DNA of 64,000 nt, from assembly GCA_963977425.1 (NCBI GenBank), contig CAXBOO010000002.1, forward strand, positions 124,001-188,000, given 5' to 3'. This document shows, one piece after another, positions 26,250-33,902 of the stretch (position 1 is its first letter; every line of letters begins with the position of its first letter). The position numbers were made by a program, and so were the translations under genes. Under the pieces are notes generated by a model. It made no database searches and had not been told where the DNA came from. It saw only the letters and a program-made list of their open reading frames with translations. Source of the stretch: CAXBOO01 sp963977425 (GTDB lineage: Bacteria > Bacteroidota > Bacteroidia > Flavobacteriales_D > Luteibaculaceae).

Positions 26250-28677
26250 GTACATATACTGCGCCTTGCTTTGTCTATGTTTTTCTATAGCTAATGCAGG
26301 AGATCCTAGCAGCGAAATCATCAATATTCGAGGTACCGTAACCGATGATAACGGGAAAGGGCTTGGTGAAGTTCAAATAGCTTTACCTCTAGCTCACATC
26401 AGTACATTCAGTGAAGAAAATGGATTTTTCGAATTGAATTTCAGTGCTGACAAAAGTGAAAAAATCATATTCTATAAGTTTGGATACAAGCCATTTGAGG
26501 TGCTTCCAGACACCATTAAAAGCTTACCGATAAACATTCAATTGCAATCTTTGCATATCGACCTTAAAGGTGTTGAAGTAACGTCTAATTCTAATTTTTA
26601 CAATACTCACTTACGCGATGTTGAAGGCTTAAAAATTTACACAGCCAAAAAGAACGATCTGATAAAAATGAATCGGATCAATGCCAATCTAGCTACGGCG
26701 AGTGCCCGTCAGATTTATGCTCGAATTTCTGGACTTAACATTTGGGAAAGCGACGCCAATGGCAACCAATTAGAAATTGGAGGTAGAGGGTTGAATCCTT
26801 CCCGTTCAGCCAATTTCAATGTTCGTCAAAATGGATACGACATTTCTGCTGATGCATTAGGATATCCTGAAAGTTACTACACACCATCGCCTTTAGCCGT
26901 TGATAAAATAGAAATCTTACGAGGTGCCAGTGCCCTACAATATGGATCTCAATTTGGTGGACTCATCAATTTTGAATTACTTAAAGACCCTACCAAAAAA
27001 TTAGAAGGAAAAGTTCATCAATCATTCGGATCTTTCAATTTGTGCAATACATACATTCAACTCGCTAGCAAGCAAAAGTATTTCTCAACTAAAGCTTACT
27101 TGCAATACAAAACAGGTGACGGCTTCATCGATCGATCTGATTTCGAATCCATTCATGCCTACATCAGTACATCTTTCAATCTTTCAAAAAAATTAATCGC
27201 CAAAATAGAATTCACAAAAATGTACTCATTGGCTCAACAGCCTGGTGGGTTAACCGACCAACAATTTGAAAACAATCCTTATCAAAATACGCGTTTTGGC
27301 AATTGGTTTCAAGTCGATTGGAATTTACCTAGTGTAAGTTTATCGTACAAGGTAAACGATCGGTTGAGCAGTGAGCTTATATATTTTGCATTATTTGCTG
27401 AACGTAATGCACTGGGCTATTTAAGAGCTCCAAATCGTATTGACCCTATCCTACTCAACAATAGCAGTTATAGTGAAAGTCAAAGAGACTTGCTACAAGA
27501 CAAGTTTTTAAACCATGGTATAGAAATTAGAAATTTGCTGCGATATACGTTCAACGAAAAACCAGCTGCATTGGCTTTTGGAGTAAGATTATTCAATGGA
27601 ACTTCAGAAAAACAACAAAGCAATGCTGCTCCGGGTACTGCTGCAAACTTCGAAGCTGATTACAGTCTAGATAGCGAAGACCCTATTCGTTTATATTACA
27701 ATTTCAACAACTACAATGCCGCCGTTTATGCTGAAAATACGTTCTCTGTTGGCAACTGGAAATTGGCTCCTGGCTTGCGTGTAGAGTTCATTGAAACTCA
27801 GCTTGATGGATATTACAATCAAACTGTAAAAGACCAAGCAGGCAACACCATACAAAGTACTAGCACATCAGAAAAAGACAAAAGACCGCGATCGTTTGTT
27901 ATTGCTGGAATGGGTATTAGTCACAAAATCAATGGTATGGAGTTTTATTCCAACCTATCCCAAAACTACAGAAGTGTAACTTTCAACGATTTTAAGATTG
28001 ACAATCCTTCTTATAAAGTTGATGAGAATTTAAAAGACGAAAGAGGCTATAATTTTGATGCTGGATTAAGAGGTTTAATTGGCAAAAAAATCCGCTTTGA
28101 TGCTAGTTTATTTTTCTTGCGTTATGCAAATAGAATTGGTTTTAGCACGCTTACAGACAGCAACACATTTAGAGTGTACCAATACCGTACTAACATTGGT
28201 GTAAGCAACACCATAGGGCTAGAAAGCCTCATTGAATATTTCCCAATAAGCAGTAAAAATCACGAATTAAAGTTGTCACTGAATAGCTCTGTACAACGAG
28301 GCAAATATGTACAGTCTAAAGATCAATCCATTATTGGTAACAAAGTTGAATTGATTCCTGATGTGAGTATTAAATTTGGTACAGACTATCGTTACAAAAC
28401 CTTCAATGCAGGTGTATTGTTCACCATGGTTGATGATCATTTCTCGGATGCTACCAATGCTTTTTCTACCGTTGAAGGTATTAGCGGAGTAATTCCAAGA
28501 TATTTTGTTTTGGATTTCAATTTCAAATACCGAAGAAATAATTTAGAAATGGGTACTGGTATAAACAATGCTTTGAACAGCGCTTACTTTACCCGAAGAG
28601 CTACAGGTTATCCTGGGCCTGGAATTATAACAGCACAGCCACGCAACTTTTTCGTTAGCATAGCTTATAAACTATAA
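26233..28677 (+). CDS. TonB-dependent receptor (FecA-like)
   Basis: An 814-residue outer-membrane transporter. The ATG at 26233 gives a good signal peptide (MIKHFRYIYCALL to IANA); the open frame starts upstream at 26197, but that start lacks a signal. A carboxypeptidase-like regulatory domain (about 20-105; IRGTVTDDNGKGLGEVQI) precedes the plug (SARQIYARISGLNIWE, then LRGASALQYGSQFGG) and a 22-strand-type barrel ending in an aromatic residue-Lys-Leu C-terminus (SIAYKL). Barrel and plug look like Fe(III)-dicitrate receptors. With imelysin and DUF4856 lipoproteins upstream it probably imports an iron chelate or another metal complex. There is no SusD partner, which argues against glycan uptake. 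Confidence 0.9.
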   Translation: MIKHFRYIYCALLCLCFSIANAGDPSSEIINIRGTVTDDNGKGLGEVQIALPLAHISTFSEENGFFELNFSADKSEKIIFYKFGYKPFEVLPDTIKSLPINIQLQSLHIDLKGVEVTSNSNFYNTHLRDVEGLKIYTAKKNDLIKMNRINANLATASARQIYARISGLNIWESDANGNQLEIGGRGLNPSRSANFNVRQNGYDISADALGYPESYYTPSPLAVDKIEILRGASALQYGSQFGGLINFELLKDPTKKLEGKVHQSFGSFNLCNTYIQLASKQKYFSTKAYLQYKTGDGFIDRSDFESIHAYISTSFNLSKKLIAKIEFTKMYSLAQQPGGLTDQQFENNPYQNTRFGNWFQVDWNLPSVSLSYKVNDRLSSELIYFALFAERNALGYLRAPNRIDPILLNNSSYSESQRDLLQDKFLNHGIEIRNLLRYTFNEKPAALAFGVRLFNGTSEKQQSNAAPGTAANFEADYSLDSEDPIRLYYNFNNYNAAVYAENTFSVGNWKLAPGLRVEFIETQLDGYYNQTVKDQAGNTIQSTSTSEKDKRPRSFVIAGMGISHKINGMEFYSNLSQNYRSVTFNDFKIDNPSYKVDENLKDERGYNFDAGLRGLIGKKIRFDASLFFLRYANRIGFSTLTDSNTFRVYQYRTNIGVSNTIGLESLIEYFPISSKNHELKLSLNSSVQRGKYVQSKDQSIIGNKVELIPDVSIKFGTDYRYKTFNAGVLFTMVDDHFSDATNAFSTVEGISGVIPRYFVLDFNFKYRRNNLEMGTGINNALNSAYFTRRATGYPGPGIITAQPRNFFVSIAYKL

Positions 28678-28679
28678 TT

Positions 28680-29474
28680 GTGCGCTCCAACTATTTTTAT
28701 CTTATAGAACTGGCCTACTTGGGATACAAATACCATGGGTATGCCATTCAACCGCAACATAAAACCATTCAAGGACAACTTGAAAAAACCATCCGCTACA
28801 TTCTCGGAAAAGAAAGACCATTTAAAACATTGGGATGTAGCAGAACAGATGCTCGAGTTTCGGCCAAACAATTTTTCACAGAGCTTTTTCTAGATTCTGT
28901 TCTTGAAGATGAAGCACAATTTGTTGAAGACTTCAAAAAAAATCTACCACAGGACATCCATTTCATTTCCTTCAAAAAAGTAGATTCTAAATTCAATGTC
29001 ATCAACGATGTTGACTACAAAACGTACACTTACACTTTTGCAACGGGCAAAGTTTATAATGCTTTCAATGCGCCTTATATAATGCACTTCCGAGAAGATT
29101 TAGACATCGACAAGATGATGCAAGCCACCAAACTCTATACGGGTAGGCACAATTTTTTTCTATTTCAAACGGGAAAAGTAAATGGTGGCGAATTTGAAAA
29201 GACAGTGGATTATTGTTCACTTGAAAAAAAAGAAAATTTTTCTCTTCCCGCAACTTGTGAACAAGAAATTTATCAATTCACCATCCAATCGAAAGGATTT
29301 ATCCGATACCAAATCCGAATGATGATGGGTTTTTTGGTAGAAATTGGTAGAGGAGAAAGAAGTATTGAAGAATTGAAACAAGCATTGAAGGCTGACGAGA
29401 CCGTTAGAAAATTGTGCTTTGTGGCTCCTGCACATGGTTTGTTATTGAACGAAGTTAAATTTAAAGATGCCTAA
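28680..29474 (+). CDS. TruA-family tRNA pseudouridine synthase (divergent)
   Basis: A 264-residue protein of the TruA fold, which isomerises uridines 38-40 of tRNA anticodon stems. The N-terminus LIELAYLGYKYHGY resembles the TruA opening. The catalytic Asp is Asp57 in CSRTDARVSA, where standard TruA reads GRTDAGVHA, so Gly and His flanking the Asp are replaced. YKTYTY and KGFIRYQIRMMMGFLVEIGRG are conserved TruA segments. The start is GTG, 2 bases after the receptor stop. The 3' end overlaps the GreA-like gene by 8 bases. It may be a Bacteroidota-specific paralogue beside an orthodox TruA elsewhere; activity on tRNA positions 38-40 should not be assumed. Confidence 0.8.
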   Translation: MRSNYFYLIELAYLGYKYHGYAIQPQHKTIQGQLEKTIRYILGKERPFKTLGCSRTDARVSAKQFFTELFLDSVLEDEAQFVEDFKKNLPQDIHFISFKKVDSKFNVINDVDYKTYTYTFATGKVYNAFNAPYIMHFREDLDIDKMMQATKLYTGRHNFFLFQTGKVNGGEFEKTVDYCSLEKKENFSLPATCEQEIYQFTIQSKGFIRYQIRMMMGFLVEIGRGERSIEELKQALKADETVRKLCFVAPAHGLLLNEVKFKDA

Positions 29475-29916
29475 AACCGAAATAGTAACTCTGCTCAATA
29501 ACACTTTACTCGACACCTACAATGGCTTAAAAACGGAACTTGACAGTTTCAAAGGCAGTCATGGAGATGCACCAAAAAGCAGTGCAGGAGATAAGCACGA
29601 AACATCGAAGGCAATGGCCGACATCGAAGCAGAGAAAATCAGTCAAAGCCTAGATAGAGTAAAACGCCAGATTACGCAATTGGCAAACATAAAACTGGAT
29701 ATTGAATCCACTAAAATAGGATTGGGAAGTCTATTCAAAGCCAACAACAACTGGTACTTTATAGCTGTTGCTTATGGCAAATTCACCACTCCCAATTTCG
29801 GCGATGTCTTCGTAATTTCTTCAGAAGCACCTATTGCAAGGGCACTGAATGGCAAAAAAATAGGAGATACTGCCGAATTCAACAATATCTCCTTTCTTAT
29901 TTCTGAAATTAAGTAA
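29467..29916 (+). CDS. Small GreA/GreB-like protein (coiled coil plus GreA-like C-terminal domain)
   Basis: A 149-residue protein with a predicted helical N-terminal half (AGDKHETSKAMADIEAEKI) and a beta-rich C-terminal half (LGSLFKANNNWYFIAVAYGK, then IGDTAEFNNISFLI). The layout is like GreA/GreB: a coiled coil that could enter the RNA polymerase channel, followed by a binding domain. Homologues in this phylum are often labelled 3-oxoacyl-ACP synthase, which the sequence does not support: there is no thiolase fold or catalytic Cys. The function is unknown; a transcription-factor role is an inference from architecture. It starts inside the truA-like gene and ends exactly where the convergent DoxX-like gene ends. 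Confidence 0.65.
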   Translation: MPKTEIVTLLNNTLLDTYNGLKTELDSFKGSHGDAPKSSAGDKHETSKAMADIEAEKISQSLDRVKRQITQLANIKLDIESTKIGLGSLFKANNNWYFIAVAYGKFTTPNFGDVFVISSEAPIARALNGKKIGDTAEFNNISFLISEIK

Positions 29917-30330
29917 TTACCCCAATAAATAAAACGTATAAACAGCACCTATAAGTGCTACTATAAAGTATGGAACTAGCGATGCTGCTCCATCGTATTC
30001 TTTCGCCATACGTTGACCAAAAAACAACGCTAAGTAAGCTTTAATACTACCTATTACCGCTAATTTCAAAACAATTAAAGGCAAAAAGCCAACAGCAAAT
30101 AATATTCCTCCTACAGAAAACACGCCTGCAAATAGTTCAAGTATTGTCAAAAGTACAAGCAGTAACGGCACCATGTTTTTTAATGGCGATTCTGCAAAAT
30201 GACCTTTCAGCCACTCTAAGTTACCTGAATAATTAAACACTTTATCCAAGCCCGATTGTAAAAACACAATAGCCTGCAAACCGCAAAAAGCGATTACAAT
30301 CCAGTCAAAAGATTCTATAATATATTCCAT
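29917..30330 (-). CDS. DoxX-like small membrane protein
   Basis: A 137-residue protein with four hydrophobic segments (about 10-30, 53-75, 80-98, 115-136), resembling the DoxX/DoxD-like four-helix family. LQSGLDKVFNYSGN is the typical early segment. Members have been linked to respiratory or redox processes, but this one's function is not known. It follows the FMN reductase by 3 bases on the minus strand, which is compatible with a shared redox role. Confidence 0.75.
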   Translation of the reverse strand: MEYIIESFDWIVIAFCGLQAIVFLQSGLDKVFNYSGNLEWLKGHFAESPLKNMVPLLLVLLTILELFAGVFSVGGILFAVGFLPLIVLKLAVIGSIKAYLALFFGQRMAKEYDGAASLVPYFIVALIGAVYTFYLLG

Positions 30331-30333
30331 GGT

Positions 30334-30855
30334 CTAAAAGTCTAAAAATTTTTGGACTTGAGCACGCATTAATTCAATACTTGGACCATCAGACAACTGC
30401 CCTTTTTCATCAATCAGAGTATGAAAAGCACTCAATTTTGGCTTTTTAGACAACACTTCTACCTGCAAATAATGCATCACTCCTGTTAAATGATCCAATC
30501 CTCTAAGGTTACCCGCCTTTCCCGCAGATAATCCAATCATAGCTGCTTTTTTGTTGTGCCATAATTCAGGTTTTACACAATCTATAAAGCCCTTCAACAT
30601 GCCCGGAAAACTTCCATTATACTCGGGCACAACAAAAATAAACTTGTCGCATGAAGTTATATAGTTTTCCACAATGGCATCAAATTCAACATTTTGACTC
30701 CCATAACTAGCTGAAAAAATAAAGTCTTTCGGAATGGATTGTAAATCCAAAATTTGAGCATCAACCTTTAGTTCTTCACAAATTTTAGAGTAGGCATTTG
30801 CAACGCGTAAGGATTTGTTCTCCAAACGATTTGTGCCACTTATAATGGTTATCAT
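30334..30855 (-). CDS. NAD(P)H-dependent FMN reductase family protein
   Basis: A 173-residue flavodoxin-fold oxidoreductase. ISGTNRLENKSLRVA at the N-terminus is the FMN phosphate loop, and VPEYNGSFPGMLKGFIDCV is the diagnostic motif of the NADPH-dependent FMN reductase/azoreductase-like family. It probably reduces flavin or quinone-like substrates in the cytoplasm. The ATG start lies 123 bases from the divergent parA reading frame. A near-consensus TACTTTTT element is visible upstream on the minus strand. It is the first gene of a two-gene unit with the DoxX-like gene. Confidence 0.88.
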   Translation of the reverse strand: MITIISGTNRLENKSLRVANAYSKICEELKVDAQILDLQSIPKDFIFSASYGSQNVEFDAIVENYITSCDKFIFVVPEYNGSFPGMLKGFIDCVKPELWHNKKAAMIGLSAGKAGNLRGLDHLTGVMHYLQVEVLSKKPKLSAFHTLIDEKGQLSDGPSIELMRAQVQKFLDF

Positions 30856-30896
30856 AATGTAGGTAAAAAGTAAAATTGTTAATATGTTCCACGCAC

Positions 30897-30931
30897 TTGC
30901 AACACATTTTCCAAGGCATATTATAACTTTG
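30897..30931 (+). promoter_or_regulatory. Promoter of the parAB-dapB-lepB operon
   Basis: TAACTTTG at 30924-30931 matches TAnnTTTG exactly. The nearest TTG (30897-30899) is 24 bases upstream, one more than the usual maximum. The predicted leader to the ATG at 30994 is about 55 bases. Confidence 0.55.
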
Positions 30932-30993
30932 CTTGGAGCACAAAAAAAAGCATTCTTTGTTAATATTGAATTGTTTTAATGCTGGATTATACC

Positions 30994-31785
30994 ATGGGAA
31001 AAATAATAACGATAGCCAATCAAAAAGGTGGAGTGGGCAAAACCACTACTGCCATTAACCTTGCGGCAAGTATGGGGGTTCTCGATCAGAAAACGCTCAT
31101 TATTGATGCCGATCCACAAGCAAACGCTACATCAGGTGTAGGTTTTGATCCAAAAGGCATTACAAAAAGCATTTACGAATGCTTGATTAGTGATTTGGAC
31201 CCAAGAGAAATAATTCTCGAAACAGAATCACCCAACTTATTCATTCTACCTGCCCATGTAGATTTAGTAGGTGCCGAAATAGAATTGATCAATCAGCCCA
31301 ATCGCGAATATATCATGCGTGAAACTTTGGCTGAGCTAAAAAAAGAATACGACTATATTTTCATCGACTGTTCGCCATCATTAGGATTGGTTACGCTGAA
31401 TGCTTTAACCGCTTCTGACTCTGTAATAGTACCTGTACAGTGTGAATATTTCGCCTTAGAAGGTTTAGGTAAATTACTGAACACAATCAATATCGTACAA
31501 GACCATCTCAACGAAAACTTGAGCATAGAAGGCATACTTCTTACTATGTACGATACCCGTTTACGTTTGGCAAACCAAGTAGTAGAAGAAGTAAAAATGC
31601 ATTTCCAGCAATTGGTATTTGACACCATCATACATCGTAATACAAAACTTGGTGAAGCTCCTAGCCATGGTGAGACCATCATTATGCACGATGCTAGCGG
31701 TAAGGGAAGTATAAATTACTTGAACTTAGCAAGAGAAATTTTGACGAAGAACAAATCTAAAATAGTTAGCACAAGTGAGCAATAA
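30994..31785 (+). CDS. parA: ParA/Soj chromosome-partitioning ATPase
   Basis: A 263-residue deviant Walker-A ATPase that, with ParB, segregates chromosome origins. IITIANQKGGVGKTT contains the KGGVGKTT deviant Walker A box, FIDCSPSLGL is Walker B, and LIIDADPQANAT is A'. The frame is open from an ATG at 30979, but the ATG at 30994 gives MGKIITIANQKGG, the usual N-terminus, and I prefer it. The short N-terminus lacks an HTH, so it is a chromosomal-type ParA. parB starts inside its 3' end (11-base overlap). The neighbourhood is a conserved Bacteroidota housekeeping block often near the replication origin. Confidence 0.95.
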   Translation: MGKIITIANQKGGVGKTTTAINLAASMGVLDQKTLIIDADPQANATSGVGFDPKGITKSIYECLISDLDPREIILETESPNLFILPAHVDLVGAEIELINQPNREYIMRETLAELKKEYDYIFIDCSPSLGLVTLNALTASDSVIVPVQCEYFALEGLGKLLNTINIVQDHLNENLSIEGILLTMYDTRLRLANQVVEEVKMHFQQLVFDTIIHRNTKLGEAPSHGETIIMHDASGKGSINYLNLAREILTKNKSKIVSTSEQ

Positions 31786-32686
31786 GAACAAAAAAGCGGC
31801 ATTAGGGCGTGGGTTAAGCGCTTTAATTAATGGCGACAACGACAACCGTACGCTCAATAACAGATACCAACCTACCTCTGCACAACCAGAAGTAGGATCT
31901 GTAGCCTTGGTTAGCATAGATTCTATTGAAACCAACCCGTTTCAACCTCGTACACATTTCGACCACAATGCATTAGAAGAATTGGCTGATAGCATAAAGC
32001 TATTAGGTGTTATTCAACCCATTACGGTTAGAAAACAAGGAAATAAGTTTCAATTAATTTCTGGTGAACGTCGTTTCAGAGCATCGCAACTAGCGGGCAT
32101 GAACGAAATACCGGCTTATATAAGATTAGCCAACGATCAAGCGATGCTAGAAATGGCTATCGTTGAAAACGTTCAGCGTGAAAATTTAGATGCTATTGAA
32201 ATTGCCCTTTCGTACCAGCGACTTATTGAAGAGTGCGAACTTACTCAAGAGCAACTGGCTGAGAGAGTAGGAAAAAAACGTACAACAGTTACCAATTACC
32301 TACGCCTACTTCGATTACCAGAAGAAATTCAAGCTTCCATCATACGCAAGCAAATAAGCATGGGCCATGCTCGAGCTTTGGTAAGCACGGACAACAAACG
32401 CGTTCAAATAGAAATTCTAAAAAAAATACTGACAGAAGATTTATCCGTACGTCAAACCGAAGAGTTAGTACGCAAAGGATTTGATGGCAGTAAGCCGGAA
32501 AAAAATCCTACCTCTACCCCTTCGCAACCTAGTGCAAGTGCATTGAAGGCAATAAAAAGCATCAGTTCTAGTTTAGGAAAACCTGTAGCTTGTAAAACCA
32601 CTGCAAAAGGTTCAGGTAAAATTGAAATTTCTTTTAAAAACGAAACCGAGCTCAATGCTCTACTGGAAACACTTAATAAACTTTAG
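31775..32686 (+). CDS. parB: ParB/Spo0J partition protein
   Basis: A 303-residue DNA-binding CTPase that loads at parS and spreads. The N-terminal leader ALGRGLSALI is the ParA-stimulating arm type. ETNPFQPRTHF and SGERRFRASQLAG (C-motif-like, CTP site) form the N-domain, followed by an HTH (LTQEQLAERVGKKRTTVTNY) and a C-terminal dimerisation segment ending ELNALLETLNKL. The start is GTG at 31775, overlapping parA by 11 bases. I saw no clear parS match (TGTTCCACGTGGAACA-type) in the window, though TGTTCCACG occurs at 30885-30893 just upstream of parA and looks like a half site. Confidence 0.95.
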   Translation: MSNKNKKAALGRGLSALINGDNDNRTLNNRYQPTSAQPEVGSVALVSIDSIETNPFQPRTHFDHNALEELADSIKLLGVIQPITVRKQGNKFQLISGERRFRASQLAGMNEIPAYIRLANDQAMLEMAIVENVQRENLDAIEIALSYQRLIEECELTQEQLAERVGKKRTTVTNYLRLLRLPEEIQASIIRKQISMGHARALVSTDNKRVQIEILKKILTEDLSVRQTEELVRKGFDGSKPEKNPTSTPSQPSASALKAIKSISSSLGKPVACKTTAKGSGKIEISFKNETELNALLETLNKL

Positions 32687-33176
32687 TTTTTTGCTGCTGT
32701 TTACCTATTCCGTATCAGCTCAAAAAACAGAAAAAGAATATTCTCCTAAGCGAGCCAGCATTTATTCTGCTGTAGTTCCTGGTGCCGGTCAGTTTTACAA
32801 CAAAAAATATTGGAAAATCCCTTTGGTTTGGGGTGCAATAGGTACTTCTGCTTATTACATTAACTACAATACTGTTGAATTTAAATCGTATAAAAATGCT
32901 TTAATAGCAAGAAACGACGACGATCCTGGTACGGTAGATTACACCTATCCTGATTTAAGTGATGAATTAGTTGAAGCCAACATGGATTATTACCGTAGGT
33001 TGCGTGATATTTCGTACTTCGCTTTAGCCGCTTCTTATATACTCAACATTGTAGATGCTAGTGTCGATGCTCACTTAAAAGGTTTCGACGTGAAAGACGA
33101 TTTGCATCTCGGCTTTACTTCAACAGCCAACAAAATGACATTAAGCCCAGGGCTTTCGCTTACATACCATTTCTAA
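32655..33176 (+). CDS. DUF5683 secreted protein
   Basis: A 173-residue exported protein. The ATG at 32655 gives a clear signal peptide (LINFSFLLLFTYSVSAQ); the longer frame from TTG 32622 would bury it. The mature part has SAVVPGAGQFYNKKYWKIPLVWG, split here as SAVVPGAGQ and YNKKYWKIP, the signature of DUF5683, with two weakly hydrophobic helices and a C-terminal beta-rich end (LSLTYHF) that may contact the outer membrane. Its function is unknown. It starts 32 bases inside parB and ends in a TAATG overlap with dapB, so it belongs firmly to this operon. The conserved position between parB and dapB is typical of the phylum. Confidence 0.85.
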   Translation: MLYWKHLINFSFLLLFTYSVSAQKTEKEYSPKRASIYSAVVPGAGQFYNKKYWKIPLVWGAIGTSAYYINYNTVEFKSYKNALIARNDDDPGTVDYTYPDLSDELVEANMDYYRRLRDISYFALAASYILNIVDASVDAHLKGFDVKDDLHLGFTSTANKMTLSPGLSLTYHF

Positions 33177-33898
33177 TGCAAAAAAACTCATTAAGAATAG
33201 CTTTAGTTGGCTACGGAAAGATGGGAAAAACCATCGAAAAAATAGCTTTAGAACGAGGTCATACCATCTCTCATAAAATTGGTAGAAATGACAATTTGAA
33301 GCAAATAAACAACGACAATACTGATGTTGCTATAGAATTTTCATTACCCGAAGTTGCTTTCTCAAATTTAGAGCAACTCATGAATAGCAATATACCTACT
33401 GTATGTGGAACTACTGGTTGGTTGGATAAATTAGAAAACATTCATGCATTGTGCTTGAATAATAAATGCAGTTTTTTATACGCTTCTAATTTTAGTATTG
33501 GAGTGAATATCTTCTTCAACCTCAACAAAACTTTAGCGCGTAGCATGGCAAAACTAGCTGAATATGGTGTTGATATGCAAGAAATACATCATACTCAAAA
33601 GCTAGATGCACCATCGGGTACAGCCATAACTCTTGCCGAACAGATAATATCTGAAATACCTGAATTAGACAATTGGTCTTTGGATGATAAAGAACCCAAT
33701 CACATTCATATTGACGCCCAAAGAACAGGAGATGTTCCGGGTACTCACATAATCAATTACACTTCTGCAATCGATCAAATTAGCATAAAACACGAAGCAT
33801 TCAACAGAAATGGATTTGCCCTTGGTGCCATAATTGCTGCAGAATACGCCGCTAAAAATCAAGGAATATTAACCATGAACGACGTCTTAAATATTTAA
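33176..33898 (+). CDS. dapB: 4-hydroxy-tetrahydrodipicolinate reductase
   Basis: Makes tetrahydrodipicolinate in the lysine/diaminopimelate pathway, needed for peptidoglycan. The 240 residues contain the Rossmann start VGYGKMGKTIEK, VCGTTGW, YASNFSIGVN and the active-site signature HHTQKLDAPSGTA. The ATG overlaps the previous stop as TAATG. lepB follows 4 bases after its stop, so envelope-related genes are grouped behind parAB. Confidence 0.96.
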   Translation: MQKNSLRIALVGYGKMGKTIEKIALERGHTISHKIGRNDNLKQINNDNTDVAIEFSLPEVAFSNLEQLMNSNIPTVCGTTGWLDKLENIHALCLNNKCSFLYASNFSIGVNIFFNLNKTLARSMAKLAEYGVDMQEIHHTQKLDAPSGTAITLAEQIISEIPELDNWSLDDKEPNHIHIDAQRTGDVPGTHIINYTSAIDQISIKHEAFNRNGFALGAIIAAEYAAKNQGILTMNDVLNI

Positions 33899-33902
33899 TT
33901 TT

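Noticed and set aside
29467..29916. Annotation as 3-oxoacyl-ACP synthase
   Set aside because: At 149 residues it lacks a thiolase fold and a catalytic Cys-His-Asn/His set; the helical plus GreA-like layout fits better.
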